The notes: a model not told the origin generated them from the sequence alone. Counted from the first letter of the stretch, positions 1 through 9,941 are shown. The stretch is 64,000 nt of DNA from Novipirellula artificiosorum (GCF_007860135.1 NZ_SJPV01000001.1:606939-670938); one strand, 5' to 3'. Made by a program: numbers and translations.

Positions 1-2709
1 AACCTTTTCGGCATAGTAGGGCAATGCGGTCGCCCAAATCCCCTCCTCCTGGCCCGATGCGACCGAATCCACCTTGCCCAATGCGAAAACGGGGATCCAT
101 GGCATGCCGCCTCCCCCCATACCACCCATACCCATCCCCATGCCCATGCCGCCCTGGAGTGTTCCTTGCTCCGAGCCATCGACGACGGGAACTCGCATCG
201 CTTCGAGTTCGATTTCAATCTGCCGCAGCAACGTTTCGGGCGCCTTTTCCGTCAGTAGATGGAAGACGCGCTGGCTTCGGTCGGTTTCGTTGCGGAAACG
301 GTTGTACTGGTCAGACAACAGCATCGAAGCCAACACAACCCAATCTTGATAGTCTTCATCCGATGCAGCGATTTGCGAAGCAGCAATCAGTTCAAGATCG
401 CTCAAGGGACGCGATTGCCAAATGGCGTAGGGGTTCGATTCCATGACGGCGATGCGGCGTCCCTTTGAATCGTGAATCTCTCTCCAAGCGGCCCACGTGG
501 GCTGGATCCGCTGATGCATGTAGGTTTCCAGCCAGGGATCGCCAACGATCGACTGATTCCGAAGAATCGTCAATGCCAAACCCGCTTCCACGCCATACTC
601 ATCCGCCGCGCTGTCCAAGGCCGACTCGCCGTCAAAGGACTGGACAGCCTCTCGCAGATGCTTTGCCAACCCATCGAGGAACTCGTTTCCGGCCGCCGTT
701 TCCCCCTGCTGGCGAATCCAATCGGCTGCTGCAACCGATTTTTCCGGATAGCGTGTTTCCTGCTGCACTCCCTCAAAAAAGTCTTTCAGCAGCCAAAGGC
801 AGGCGATCCGACTCTTTCGGTTACCACCGGCGAGTTCTCGATCGATCGCGACCAATCCCGGTTCTGGAAGATAGTTGGGAAAAACGTCGAGCAAAGACCT
901 CATGTACTCCATCGAGGGTTCCCCCTCAAACGATCGCTGAAACGAACTCGCCGATGACATTCCGCCCAATCGTCGCGCCGTTTCAATCGTCGCCACCGCG
1001 TCTTCAAGACGATCGCTGTTCTCTCGCGAGAGTGTTTCGATGGCGACCATGGCTTCGCCCAGCGATTTTGCATCTTGTTCCCGTGTAAGCACCTTCCTCC
1101 ATGCGTCATGGTCTTTGCCTTGGTAAATCGGGCCTTGGTCAATCGAGTTGCTCGGTGGCGAAATTTGAGTGGTGCCGAGGGCCTGTTGCACCGCCACTTC
1201 CGAGATCGTCCCGCGACCAATCGTGACGACATCATCGCTCAAGACTAAAGCGTCTCCCCCGCCCTCGATTTCGACTCGGTACGTTCCCTTCCGAAGCACG
1301 GTGCGTGTGTCGGCCTTCTTTTGGACACTCAACGTTTCGACTACCTCGTCGTCTTGCTTGATCAACACCGTCAGCCCATCCTGCTCGCTATGAATCACCA
1401 ACTCGCCACGGTCGGTTTGGACTTTGATCACCAGCGCCGCCAGCAAGAGTGAGCCCGCGACAATCCCGCCGAACCACCCGCCGAACAGGCCTTTGCCGAA
1501 TCGTTTGCTTGGGGGCTGTGATGCCTGATCGACGACGGACGGGACGAAGCTGGCCGGTGGACCGTCGTCCCCATCGGGTTTTCGCAATGCTTCACGTAGC
1601 ACTTGTTTCAATGAGTGTGGATGACTCCGCTCCCTCAAACGCTCTGCCACATGACTGGCGTTTTCGGGACGTTGGTCTCGTTCAAGCGACAACATCTCCC
1701 TCACCAACTCGACAATTTCCGGTGGCGTCTCTTCACGAATCGCATCGAGCGGTTTTGGCGGTGTGCTGGTGATCGCCAAGACATGGGAACCGACGCCGCG
1801 AGTTCGTGAATGAGGCGGGTGGCCGGCGATCAATCGATACAACGTCGCGCCGAGCGAATAGAGATCCGCTCGCGAATCGACATCGCGGCTGTCCATCAAT
1901 TGCTCGGGGGCCATGTAGCCCATCGTGCCCATCAAATGCCCGACGGTCGTCAGCCGATCGTCGAGCGTGAGAGGATCGTCGCCGGCGAGCACCAGTCCGA
2001 GGTCCAGCAGTTTGATTTGCCCGGATCGCGTCAACATCAGGTTCGAGGGTTTGATGTCGCGATGAACGAGACCAAGCTCATGAACATGAGCCAAGCCGAG
2101 CGCCGCTTGGCGAACGATTTCACAAGCGTCGGCAATCGGCAATTGCCCGACACGATGTGCGATTCGCCCGACATCCATTCCGTCCAGGTATTCCATCACC
2201 AAATAGTGCCAACCCTCTTGATGTCCTGCATCGGTCGCACGAACCACATTCGGATGTTCAAGCGCTGCGATGGTCGTCATTTCTCGCTCAAAACGATCAA
2301 GCCAACCGGGTTGGTTGACGCGTTCACGCGGCAGCAATTTGACCGCAACTTGACGCTTCAATCGTTGGTGTTCGGCCAAATAAACAGTCCCCATCCCACC
2401 GATGCCAAGGGTCCGCAGTAACCGATAGGGCCCAAGCGTTTCGCAGGGCAGGGGAGTGGTGAAGGAAAGGTTGCTCTTAGGCCGTTCCATCATACGGTTG
2501 AGTGCGACTTGGCAAGCCGATTCGGCCTGGAACGGGTCGGAAACGATTCCCGCTCCGCGATTCTCCGCAAGGTTTTCCAATTGCTCAACGGCCATCCGGC
2601 ACGCGTCGCAGCGGTCCAGGTGTGAGATGGCGGAATCGAACTGCTCCTTTGGCAGTTGTCCCAACAGGACTCGGCGAAGATCCTCGTTTGCTAAGCAGTT
2701 CTGTTTCAT
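1..2709 (-). CDS. Ser/Thr protein kinase with N-terminal anti-sigma-like zinc motif (C-terminus cut by window edge)
   Basis: Open frame from the ATG at 2709 leftward off the window, at least 903 codons with no stop. Residues 1-60 hold an H-x3-C-x2-C motif (H30, C34, C37), the signature of zinc anti-sigma domains. The kinase domain spans about 94-360: glycine loop GIGGMG, catalytic Lys 124 (VAVK), HRDIKPSN at 216-223, and DLG instead of DFG. One membrane segment lies near 408-430 and a long, presumably periplasmic, region follows. Near the left edge is a Gly/Met-rich tract (alternating G and M, coded by about 104-166). The upstream neighbour on the same strand is an ECF sigma factor; such sigma-kinase pairs are common in Planctomycetota. 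I infer that the kinase senses an external or redox signal and controls that sigma factor. The kinase call is secure; the target is inferred. Confidence 0.9.
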   Translation of the reverse strand, partial: MKQNCLANEDLRRVLLGQLPKEQFDSAISHLDRCDACRMAVEQLENLAENRGAGIVSDPFQAESACQVALNRMMERPKSNLSFTTPLPCETLGPYRLLRTLGIGGMGTVYLAEHQRLKRQVAVKLLPRERVNQPGWLDRFEREMTTIAALEHPNVVRATDAGHQEGWHYLVMEYLDGMDVGRIAHRVGQLPIADACEIVRQAALGLAHVHELGLVHRDIKPSNLMLTRSGQIKLLDLGLVLAGDDPLTLDDRLTTVGHLMGTMGYMAPEQLMDSRDVDSRADLYSLGATLYRLIAGHPPHSRTRGVGSHVLAITSTPPKPLDAIREETPPEIVELVREMLSLERDQRPENASHVAERLRERSHPHSLKQVLREALRKPDGDDGPPASFVPSVVDQASQPPSKRFGKGLFGGWFGGIVAGSLLLAALVIKVQTDRGELVIHSEQDGLTVLIKQDDEVVETLSVQKKADTRTVLRKGTYRVEIEGGGDALVLSDDVVTIGRGTISEVAVQQALGTTQISPPSNSIDQGPIYQGKDHDAWRKVLTREQDAKSLGEAMVAIETLSRENSDRLEDAVATIETARRLGGMSSASSFQRSFEGEPSMEYMRSLLDVFPNYLPEPGLVAIDRELAGGNRKSRIACLWLLKDFFEGVQQETRYPEKSVAAADWIRQQGETAAGNEFLDGLAKHLREAVQSFDGESALDSAADEYGVEAGLALTILRNQSIVGDPWLETYMHQRIQPTWAAWREIHDSKGRRIAVMESNPYAIWQSRPLSDLELIAASQIAASDEDYQDWVVLASMLLSDQYNRFRNETDRSQRVFHLLTEKAPETLLRQIEIELEAMRVPVVDGSEQGTLQGGMGMGMGMGGMGGGGMPWIPVFALGKVDSVASGQEEGIWATALPYYAEKV
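2446..2453 (+). other. KOPS-like octamer GGGCAGGG (plus strand)
   Basis: Matches GGGNAGGG on the plus strand, pointing right. It lies inside the minus-strand kinase gene, so its direction is opposite to the gene. See the polarity finding. Confidence 0.55.
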
Positions 2710-2759
2710 GGCAATCATCCTGGGCTCCATACATTATGCGCAGAAAAGTGGGTGTCTCA

Positions 2760-2899
2760 CTGGATAGCGGCACCTTGTGGGCGACTTACCGTCATTTGCT
2801 GACTTAATCTCGCACTGAGCGGCAAGGCGTTAGCCGCCGGTTATGCCCATGAAACACCGGCGGCTAGCGCCTCGCCGCTCATGAAGTGGCGTTGTCCAG
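2760..2899. mobile_element. Short terminal-inverted-repeat element (MITE-like), copy 1
   Basis: About 140 bp in the gap between the sigma factor and the kinase. The left end reads ctggatagcggcac and the right end, reverse-complemented, reads ctggacaacgccac. Inside is a hairpin with 26-bp arms (2816-2841 and 2856-2881, two mismatches that would pair as G-U in RNA) around a 14-nt loop. A 92-bp relative lies at 39076-39167 in opposite orientation. About 79% of the first 62 bases match and the shared 3' end is close; copy 1 carries 48 extra bases, which are the hairpin. There is no coding capacity and I could not define a target-site duplication. GC-rich hairpins of this type are, from memory, frequent between Rhodopirellula genes. 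Confidence 0.65.
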
Positions 2900-3048
2900 C
2901 TAACAGACACAACGGAGTGATTGGACAGTGGTTGCAGTTCAGGAAGTTGGACGCGTCCGGCTTAGGAATCCCACTCCATGCACATGGTGAATGACGACCA
3001 CAATTTTTCGCCTGCTCTTAACCCCATGGAATCCCACTCTGATTCCGG

Positions 3049-3669
3049 CTAGAGCCTGAATTCCAGCAAACCCTCCATTTCTTCTTGTAGACGCTGTAAC
3101 ACCCGAGCTCGCGCCTTGTAGACAGCCCATTTGCTGACCCCCATTTCCTCGGCGACGTCGATCGGTTCACGTCCCTCGATGGTTGTCTCCCAAAACATTT
3201 TCCAGGAACGGGGCTCAAAACCGTCGCGAAGCAGCTCGAGCGTTCGCCGGCGAGCGATCGCGGCGTCGGACTGCTGGTGACTCGGCGGCTCGTCACCCTC
3301 GGTGATCTCAGGAGATGGAACCTGCTGCATCGCGAGCTGAGCGTCGGTGCCGCCAGCCGCTTCCACCTGCCCTTGATTCCTCGCTCGGTCACGCAATTTG
3401 TTTCGCGTGATCGTCCATAACCAGCCACGAAAGGTCGCTTGATCACGCTGGTCATCAAAACGATGGATCGCGTTTGCGACGGCAGCAAAGGTTTCTTGCA
3501 TCACGTCCGCGGCGTCGGCCGATTGGCAACCACAACGACGTGCCCAGCCGTAGACGATGGGACCGTAAACCTGAGCCAACCGCCGCCAAGCGGCTGGGTC
3601 TCCGCCGCGCGCTCGTTCGAGCATGCAAGCCGAGGTGGACGGTTCATGGGAGGAGCCGTGTGATGTCAT
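3049..3669 (-). CDS. ECF-family RNA polymerase sigma factor
   Basis: 206 aa. Region 2 lies at about 25-95 (ADVMQETFAAVANAIHRFD, then FRGWLWTITRNKLRDRAR), which binds core polymerase and melts the -10 element. Region 4 lies at about 150-200, with the helix-turn-helix EPIDVAEEMGVSKWAVYKARARV recognising the -35. Length and the linker rich in E, P and Q fit planctomycete ECF groups encoded beside kinases. It sits upstream of the zinc-motif kinase with 339 bp between them, a gap now occupied by an inverted-repeat element, so the two may or may not share a transcript. The upstream membrane-protein gene ends 52 bp before its start on the same strand. Assignment is firm; regulon unknown. Confidence 0.92.
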   Translation of the reverse strand: MTSHGSSHEPSTSACMLERARGGDPAAWRRLAQVYGPIVYGWARRCGCQSADAADVMQETFAAVANAIHRFDDQRDQATFRGWLWTITRNKLRDRARNQGQVEAAGGTDAQLAMQQVPSPEITEGDEPPSHQQSDAAIARRRTLELLRDGFEPRSWKMFWETTIEGREPIDVAEEMGVSKWAVYKARARVLQRLQEEMEGLLEFRL

Positions 3670-3721
3670 AAAGGGTATTCTACGGTTGGTCGATGCCGCG
3701 ATGTTGGAAGTCCCGCGTCGC

Positions 3722-4489
3722 TCACTCTTCCAAGAACCGCCACAGTGTGATCAGCGCGGCGATGATCGAGGTTGCGACGATCATCTGAAACAAGGAAAAC
3801 TGCATCGGTTGTGGCGGCGTGTTGCGATCGGACAGGTCATGTTCTGCTAGGCTGGGCCAAGTCCATGACGCCACCATCATCGCCGCAGCGGCGACCATCG
3901 ACAACACACCGCCATACAGCAACTTCTTCACGGGCGGCATCCACCACCAGCGCAACGAAAAGATTGCCAACACGCAGAGAAAGCTCTGCCCCCACGCTGC
4001 CGCTTTCAGAGTTTGGCCTTGACGAATCAGCAGCACCATGCGAACAAGCACGAACAGCCCCCCTGGGAAGACGAACGCAAAGAGGGCCCATCCATCATCG
4101 TCATTGTGGAAGAAAATGCCCCAGAGTGCGGTGAGGTAGATTCCGAAAAGGATCGGTAACGCGATCAGGATACGGCTGAGATTTTTCGGTCGGAACCCAA
4201 CCATCGCTGCAAAGACGACGAAGGTCGTGAAGCCAAAAAAGTAGGGCCATAGAAAGAAGGTCGAATAAACCAGGCTTCCCTGGCTGACCTCTTCTTGAAC
4301 CAAGGCGATCGGCCGAACCACCTGGTCTTGACAGCCGATCGAATGCGGCAGAAGCATACAACCAACCAACGAGAGAGCGGTGAGCAGATTGGACAGGGCA
4401 GTGGGAGAGACCAACGCCAGCCAAAGATTCGGTCGATCGCGTGGCCTTTCCTGCAATGGGGAAGCGGGAGTCGGATTTGAGGAAGTCAA
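3722..4489 (-). CDS. Multispanning membrane protein, function unknown
   Basis: 255 aa with about six hydrophobic helices (near 28-50, 74-97, 108-128, 135-155, 168-180, 188-208) and a last one near the C-terminus (about 234-250). I do not recognise the family. Its start overlaps the stop of the EEP-family hydrolase by 4 nt, so the two are almost certainly translated from one mRNA. There are no catalytic motifs; the loop with HNDDDG near 127-132 is acidic but not diagnostic. It is the last gene of the minus-strand run starting with citrate synthase. Confidence 0.75.
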   Translation of the reverse strand: MTSSNPTPASPLQERPRDRPNLWLALVSPTALSNLLTALSLVGCMLLPHSIGCQDQVVRPIALVQEEVSQGSLVYSTFFLWPYFFGFTTFVVFAAMVGFRPKNLSRILIALPILFGIYLTALWGIFFHNDDDGWALFAFVFPGGLFVLVRMVLLIRQGQTLKAAAWGQSFLCVLAIFSLRWWWMPPVKKLLYGGVLSMVAAAAMMVASWTWPSLAEHDLSDRNTPPQPMQFSLFQMIVATSIIAALITLWRFLEE

Positions 4490-5304
4490 TCTTTTTCCGA
4501 TCGAAGGTGTAAGGCTGCGACGACCGGGCGATGATCCGATGCGACCGGTTCGTCAATCACGTTCACTTCAACCATTTTCCAACGCGTGACCGGTGACGCA
4601 AAGATAAAGTCGATTTCAATTTTGGGGTCCGACGATGAAAAGGTAAATCGATCTTCGCGTGGTTTGGCTGCTTCGATCGACGCTTGCGCAAGCAACCGGA
4701 GTGTCCGCGAGCCGGGCTGATCGTTGAAGTCGCCAAACAAGAGGTATGGCATCGACACTTGGTCGAGATACTCGCGCAACCGCTGAGCTTGTGCGAAACG
4801 AAACCGGTCGTCAGCGACCCAGTCAAAATGGACATTCACCAGCAGCAGCGACTCGCCCGACGGCAAGCTTACTTCCACTGCCAACGCCACTCGCGGTTCA
4901 TTGCCGATTGGCAGCGTGATCGATTCGGAATGCTTGATGGGGTACTTTGACAAGACCGCCAAGCCATACCGACCTCCTTGGAAATCCATGAAGGAGCCGA
5001 ATGCAGGATACATCGCCAGTTGCTTTCCAAGTTCGGCGGCTTGATCCACACCGCCGCTGCGCTGCGCACGATCATCGACTTCTTGTAATCCGATGAAGTC
5101 GGCTTGCAGATTTTTTAACACCGCCGCCGTGCGGTCGAGATCGACTTTCCCATCGTTTCCCTGGCCATGCTTGATGTTGTAACTAACAATTCGCGTCACT
5201 GTCGCATCTTCGTTACCATCCGCGATCGACACGGCAGGGCAGAGGAGCGCCAGAAATGCAACCAAGACGGCAGCGAGATGGGGACCATCGAGAGGGGACT
5301 TCAT
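4486..5304 (-). CDS. Secreted endonuclease/exonuclease/phosphatase (EEP) family protein
   Basis: 272 aa with a signal peptide (hydrophobic about 10-28, ending near SIADG). It has the metal-dependent EEP fold motifs in order: SYNIKHG (Asn), LQEVD (metal-binding Glu), VNVHFDW (His), GDFND (Asp/Asn) and SDHRPV (catalytic Asp-His). Members hydrolyse phosphodiesters or phosphomonoesters: nucleic acids, phosphoinositides or sphingomyelin. The export signal places it outside the cytoplasm, so a phospholipase-like or scavenging phosphatase role is plausible. It lies 21 bp downstream of glpD, so release of glycerol phosphates from lipids to feed GlpK/GlpD is an attractive but unproven link. Substrate cannot be read from sequence. 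Confidence 0.85.
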   Translation of the reverse strand: MKSPLDGPHLAAVLVAFLALLCPAVSIADGNEDATVTRIVSYNIKHGQGNDGKVDLDRTAAVLKNLQADFIGLQEVDDRAQRSGGVDQAAELGKQLAMYPAFGSFMDFQGGRYGLAVLSKYPIKHSESITLPIGNEPRVALAVEVSLPSGESLLLVNVHFDWVADDRFRFAQAQRLREYLDQVSMPYLLFGDFNDQPGSRTLRLLAQASIEAAKPREDRFTFSSSDPKIEIDFIFASPVTRWKMVEVNVIDEPVASDHRPVVAALHLRSEKD

Positions 5305-5325
5305 GATTCGGCCAGGGAGCGCGGG

Positions 5326-6954
5326 TTAAGGTAATTCCGTCGGACGGCTGACCGGGGAAGTGCTGCGCGTCGGCGCAGCCTTGATGGAAGGGTTCACTTG
5401 AAAATGCGAGAGGGTGCTTTGCAACAAACTCAGCTGATCCTGAATCCACGGCTGCTCGTATCGCAACTCTTCTGCCATCAACCGTGCCGCTTCGCCCGAG
5501 ATTTCTTGTGTTGCTTTGGTATCGAGGAACAAGCACCTTGTGCGTCGGGCAAGCACGTCCTCGACCGTTCTCGCCATCTCGTGGCGAACCGCCCAAACCA
5601 CGTCGACAGCACGAATCGATAGCGACGGGTGCAACGGTTTTGCGAGTTCGGGGGATGCTGCAACAAGCTTCTCCATCGCGGCAAGGTCCGACCCGTAAAA
5701 CGAGCGTGGCACAGTGTGATCACTTGGTGATCCCGCATGACCGTGAATCGGCAGCGTCTTCGTCGCGCAGGGACCTGCATCGAGGTTCGCATCTTTGATG
5801 ACCCGGTCCAAGCAATCCTCGGCCATTTTTCGAACCGTTGTCCATTTCCCGCCGGTGATGGTGGTCAGCCCCGATCCGGAGACGCGAATCACATGATCTC
5901 GCGAAAGCGACGCCGTGCGTGAGGATTTGTCTCCTTTGACCAGTGGCCGAATGCCGGTAAAGACGCTCAACACATCTGCGGCGGTCGGTGGTTGCTCCAA
6001 ATAGGCAGCGGACAGTTCGAGTAAGAAATTGATTTCCGATTGCTGGGCGACCGGTTCAAGCGTCACCTCATCGATGGGCGTGTCGGTCGTGCCGACGATC
6101 GCATGGTCGTGCCAAGGAATGATGAACAACACTCGACCATCAGGGGTTTTGGGCACCATCATTGCGGTGTCGCCCGAAAAAAACTTGCGAGGCAAGACCA
6201 GATGCGCGCCTTGACTGGCTGCGAGCATCGGTTTACATGCTGGATCATCCATTTGCCGGACCGCATCGCAAAACGGACCGGCAGCGTTGACGATCGCCTT
6301 CGAGCGGATTTCAAGCGTTTCGCCTGTTTCTTGATCGATCGCTCGGACTCGGTCGATTCGATGGGTTGGATCGTGAAGCAGCCCATCGACGGCAACGTAG
6401 TTGAGCAAGCACCCACCATGTTCGTGAGCGGTTTGAACCATGTTGATGAGCAGCCGGGTGTCATCAAATTGACCATCGTGATAGATCACACCACCAGAAA
6501 CGATTCCGCGTTGCAGCGCCGGAATTTGACGTAAGGATTCCTTGGCCGAGACATTCCTTGCCTTGCCGAAGGTGTCGCTCCAGGCCAACAGGTCATAAAG
6601 CTTGAGCCCCACGCCGTAGAAAAACCGTTGCCATAGATTGCGGCACGGAATCAAAAACGGCAAGTCATGCACAAGATGGGGGGCGTTTTTGCGCAGCAGG
6701 CTGCGTTCATGAAGCGCATCACGAACGAGGGTGATGTTGCCTTGACGCAGGTAGCGCACGCCGCCGTGTACCAGCTTGGTGGAACGACTCGACGTCCCTT
6801 TTCCGAAGTCGGATTGTTCAAGCAGTAGCACATCGAGATTTCGCGTTGCCGCGTCCATGGCAACACCAACGCCGGTTGCGCCACCACCGATGACGATCAG
6901 GTCCCAAGGCGTGGTGCGGTTTCGTATTCGATCCAGTAGCGCGTCGCGATTCAT
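5326..6954 (-). CDS. glpD: Aerobic glycerol-3-phosphate dehydrogenase
   Basis: 542 aa from the ATG at 6954 (a GTG sits one codon upstream). It oxidises sn-glycerol 3-phosphate to dihydroxyacetone phosphate at the membrane and passes electrons to quinone. The N-terminus has the FAD-binding Rossmann motif (VIGGGATGVGVAMDAATR) and the family block TSSRSTKLVHGGVRYL. The middle carries the DAO fold with GTTDTPID, and the C-terminal domain has VVWAVRHEMARTVEDVLARRTR. Length matches E. coli GlpD class proteins. glpK ends 132 bp upstream on the same strand, giving the usual glycerol catabolism pair. No glycerol facilitator or repressor gene is in the window. Confidence 0.95.
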   Translation of the reverse strand: MNRDALLDRIRNRTTPWDLIVIGGGATGVGVAMDAATRNLDVLLLEQSDFGKGTSSRSTKLVHGGVRYLRQGNITLVRDALHERSLLRKNAPHLVHDLPFLIPCRNLWQRFFYGVGLKLYDLLAWSDTFGKARNVSAKESLRQIPALQRGIVSGGVIYHDGQFDDTRLLINMVQTAHEHGGCLLNYVAVDGLLHDPTHRIDRVRAIDQETGETLEIRSKAIVNAAGPFCDAVRQMDDPACKPMLAASQGAHLVLPRKFFSGDTAMMVPKTPDGRVLFIIPWHDHAIVGTTDTPIDEVTLEPVAQQSEINFLLELSAAYLEQPPTAADVLSVFTGIRPLVKGDKSSRTASLSRDHVIRVSGSGLTTITGGKWTTVRKMAEDCLDRVIKDANLDAGPCATKTLPIHGHAGSPSDHTVPRSFYGSDLAAMEKLVAASPELAKPLHPSLSIRAVDVVWAVRHEMARTVEDVLARRTRCLFLDTKATQEISGEAARLMAEELRYEQPWIQDQLSLLQSTLSHFQVNPSIKAAPTRSTSPVSRPTELP

Positions 6955-7086
6955 CACGTTTTCATTTTGTGAAGCGGGCTATGTCTTATCCGAAGCGGGT
7001 GGTTTGCGCGAAGCAGACTGGGTATCCGTTGGTCCATCGTCCCCCAAGTTGGGAACCAGCCGGTTTCTTCTGCCGGAACTCCTCCT

Positions 7087-8574
7087 CTACACCTCCCATG
7101 ACCGCGAACGCTCGAGAGCATCGTTCCATCGGCCTCTGCGGTGCTGGGATTCCGTAGCGGACATCGTGGGTTCAAAAACTCGATCGGTTTGCCAGACCTT
7201 GGCCAGTTCGGATCGATCGCTCCAGAACCCGCTTGCCAAGCCCGCTAAGTAGGCGGCTCCCAGTGCGGTCGTTTCGATGATTTTGGGTCGAACGACGGGG
7301 ACCTGCAGGATGTCGGCTTGGAACTGCATCAACAGATTGTTTGCCGCAGCACCGCCATCGACTCGAAGTTGAGCGATCGGCCGAGTTGCATCCTCGATCA
7401 TCGCATCGGCGACATCCGCGACTTGAAAAGCGATGCCTTCCAGCGCTGCGCGCGCGATATGGGCCCGCGTCGTACCGCGGCTCAGCCCCACGATCGTGCC
7501 GCGTGCGTAGGCATCCCAATGGGGCGCACCGAGCCCCGCTAACGCCGGAACGAGATAAACGCCGTCGGTGTCGGCTACGCTTGATGCCAAAGCCTCGATT
7601 TCCGACGACGAATCAATGATTCCCAGGCCATCACGCAGCCATTGAACGATCGCACCCGCGATAAAGATGCTGCCTTCCAATGCATATTGACGCTCCGAAC
7701 CGGTGGTACAGGCAACACTCGTCAACAGTTTGCATCGGGAATGCAGCGGTCGCTCGCCAACATTCATCAACATGAAGCATCCGGTGCCGTAGGTGTTTTT
7801 GGCCATCCCCACCTCGGTGCAATTCTGTCCGAACAGCGCCGCTTGCTGGTCGCCGGCTGCACCTCCAATCAAAATCGATCCACCGAGCAAGCTGGCATCC
7901 GTTTCCCCATACAGGTGACTCGACGGAAAGATCTCAGGAAGCACGGGCTTGGGGATTTGAAAGAGATCCAAAAGCTCATCGTCCCACTGGCACGATTCGA
8001 TGTTCATCAACATCGTCCGTGAAGCATTGCTGACATCGATTGCGTGAAGCTTTCCGCCCGTCAAATTCCAGAACAGCCAACTGTCGATGGTTCCGAAGGC
8101 CAGCTCTCCGTGTTCCGCTCGCTTTCTCACACCGGGGACGTTTTCAAGCAGCCATTGGAGTTTGGTTGCGCAAAAATAGGAATCAATCAGCAATCCAGTT
8201 TTCTGCTGCACCCGAGCGGTATGTCCGGCATCACGCAGCGCGTCGCAATGCGCTGCGGTGCGTCGGTCTTGCCAAACGATCGCAGGGTGAACGGGCTGAC
8301 CGGTGCTTCGATCCCAGAGCACGGTGGTCTCACGCTGGTTCGCAATGCCAATCGCTGCGACATCCGCCGCCGCGACCCCACAATGGATCATCGCTTCGCG
8401 AGCAACGGCCAATTGGGTTTCCCAAATCTCGTTCGGATCGTGCTCGACCCAACCGGATGCAGGGTAATACTGAGTGAACTCGCGTTGGGCGGTGCCACGA
8501 ATGGATCCTGAACGATCAAACACGATGGCACGAGAACTTGTCGTTCCCTGATCCAAGGATAATAGAACGCTCAT
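7087..8574 (-). CDS. glpK: Glycerol kinase
   Basis: 495 aa from the ATG at 8574; the frame stays open to 8607, but the conserved N-terminus [20 protein letters not shown] starts here. It phosphorylates glycerol with ATP to sn-glycerol 3-phosphate, the substrate of the adjacent GlpD. FGGY-family features are the ATP-binding [14 protein letters not shown] (residues near 82), [24 protein letters not shown] and [17 protein letters not shown]. Length is typical. It follows citrate synthase by 71 bp on the same strand and probably belongs to the same transcript, an unusual partner for glycerol genes. Confidence 0.95.
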   Translation of the reverse strand: MSVLLSLDQGTTSSRAIVFDRSGSIRGTAQREFTQYYPASGWVEHDPNEIWETQLAVAREAMIHCGVAAADVAAIGIANQRETTVLWDRSTGQPVHPAIVWQDRRTAAHCDALRDAGHTARVQQKTGLLIDSYFCATKLQWLLENVPGVRKRAEHGELAFGTIDSWLFWNLTGGKLHAIDVSNASRTMLMNIESCQWDDELLDLFQIPKPVLPEIFPSSHLYGETDASLLGGSILIGGAAGDQQAALFGQNCTEVGMAKNTYGTGCFMLMNVGERPLHSRCKLLTSVACTTGSERQYALEGSIFIAGAIVQWLRDGLGIIDSSSEIEALASSVADTDGVYLVPALAGLGAPHWDAYARGTIVGLSRGTTRAHIARAALEGIAFQVADVADAMIEDATRPIAQLRVDGGAAANNLLMQFQADILQVPVVRPKIIETTALGAAYLAGLASGFWSDRSELAKVWQTDRVFEPTMSATESQHRRGRWNDALERSRSWEV

Positions 8575-8645
8575 GGTAGTCATCCAAGCGAGAAGAGCCA
8601 AAGTCAATTGATGTCCAACACTTCCGTGTCGAACAACAATCCTCT

Positions 8646-9941
8646 CTAGCGGTCTTTCATTTCAACATAGTCACGGCATTGTGGACCAACGTAAATTTGA
8701 CGCGGTCGATAAATCCTGCTGTCGGTGTCGCGAACCTCTTTCCACTGTGCCATCCATCCCGGCATCCGTCCCATCGCAAACATGACGGTGTACATATTCA
8801 AGGGGATGCCGATCGTCCTGAGCAGGATTCCGGAATAGAAGTCAACATTGGGATATAATTTCCGACTCACGAAGTAGTCATCACTCAGAGCGATCTCTTC
8901 CAGCTGTTTGGCAACATCAAGAAGCGGATCGGCCCGACCATGTTTGGAGACAATCTTGGTGACTTGATCCCGAAGAATGTTGGCTCGCGGATCATAGCTC
9001 TTGTAGACCCCGTGGCCAAAACCGTAAAGCTTTTCTTCTTTGCGTTTGACACGCTCGATCAAGTCCTTAATCTTTTCGCCCGATTCGTGAATTTTCTTTA
9101 GTTGCTGCATCACGGCCACATTGGCCCCACCGTGCAGCGGCCCCCACAAAGCGCACACGCCTGCAGCGCACGACGCGAACAGATTGGCACCCGACGAGCC
9201 AACCATGCGGACCGTCGCCGTCGAGCAGTTCTGTTCATGATCGGCGTGCAGAATCAAGAACAGCGACAAGGCTCGAACGATCTCATCGGATTGCTCGTGG
9301 CGGTTCGACGGCAGCGAGAACATCAGGTGCAAGAAGTTCCGACAGTAGCTGAGCTTGGGATCCGGATACATCAAGGGTTTTCCCATCGATGTCTTGTAGG
9401 CATAGGCAGCCACCGTGCGGATTTTCGAGAGCAAGCGAGCGGCCGCGTTTTCAAACCCGACTTCGTCCTCCATCTCCATCACATCGCTGCTGTAGCATGA
9501 CAACGTGTTGATCATCGATGAGAGAATCGCCATCGGATGGCCACTCGGAGGATATCCAAGGAAGGAATTGCGCATCCCTTCATGAATCATTTGATGTTCG
9601 GTCAACAACTCGCGAAAACGTGTAAGATGCTCGTCCGAGGGCAGTTCCCCGTACATCAACAGCAGTGCGGTTTCGATGAACGTCGACTTTTCGGCGAGTT
9701 GTTCGATTGGGATGCCTCGATAGCGAAGAATCCCATTCTCGCCGTCGATGTACGTGATCGCCGACTTCACGCTGCCGGTGTTTCGATACCCTTCGTCGAC
9801 CGTGATCACACCCGTCTCATCGCGAAGCTTTGAAATATCGAAGCCTCGTTCATTCTCCGTTCCAACGACTGCGGGTAGCGAGATCTTTCGGTCACCAAGA
9901 TCCAGTTCGTACGACTGTGGGGAATGGCTATCATGGTTCAT
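8646..9941 (-). CDS. gltA: Citrate synthase
   Basis: 431 aa starting at the ATG at 9941, which has GAGGAA six bases upstream; an in-frame start at 9983 lacks such a site. It condenses oxaloacetate with acetyl-CoA, the entry step of the TCA cycle. The three catalytic positions are visible: His in [13 protein letters not shown], His in [14 protein letters not shown], and Asp in [11 protein letters not shown]. The block [25 protein letters not shown] is the usual substrate-binding helix. The short N-terminal beta domain (residues about 10-60, [20 protein letters not shown]) resembles the type II, hexameric Gram-negative enzymes. First gene of the minus-strand run to 3722. Confidence 0.96.
   Translation of the reverse strand: MNHDSHSPQSYELDLGDRKISLPAVVGTENERGFDISKLRDETGVITVDEGYRNTGSVKSAITYIDGENGILRYRGIPIEQLAEKSTFIETALLLMYGELPSDEHLTRFRELLTEHQMIHEGMRNSFLGYPPSGHPMAILSSMINTLSCYSSDVMEMEDEVGFENAAARLLSKIRTVAAYAYKTSMGKPLMYPDPKLSYCRNFLHLMFSLPSNRHEQSDEIVRALSLFLILHADHEQNCSTATVRMVGSSGANLFASCAAGVCALWGPLHGGANVAVMQQLKKIHESGEKIKDLIERVKRKEEKLYGFGHGVYKSYDPRANILRDQVTKIVSKHGRADPLLDVAKQLEEIALSDDYFVSRKLYPNVDFYSGILLRTIGIPLNMYTVMFAMGRMPGWMAQWKEVRDTDSRIYRPRQIYVGPQCRDYVEMKDR

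Noticed and set aside
425..445. tRNA T-arm-like string ggttcgattcc
   Set aside because: It lies in the coding frame of the kinase and no acceptor or anticodon stem can be folded around it.
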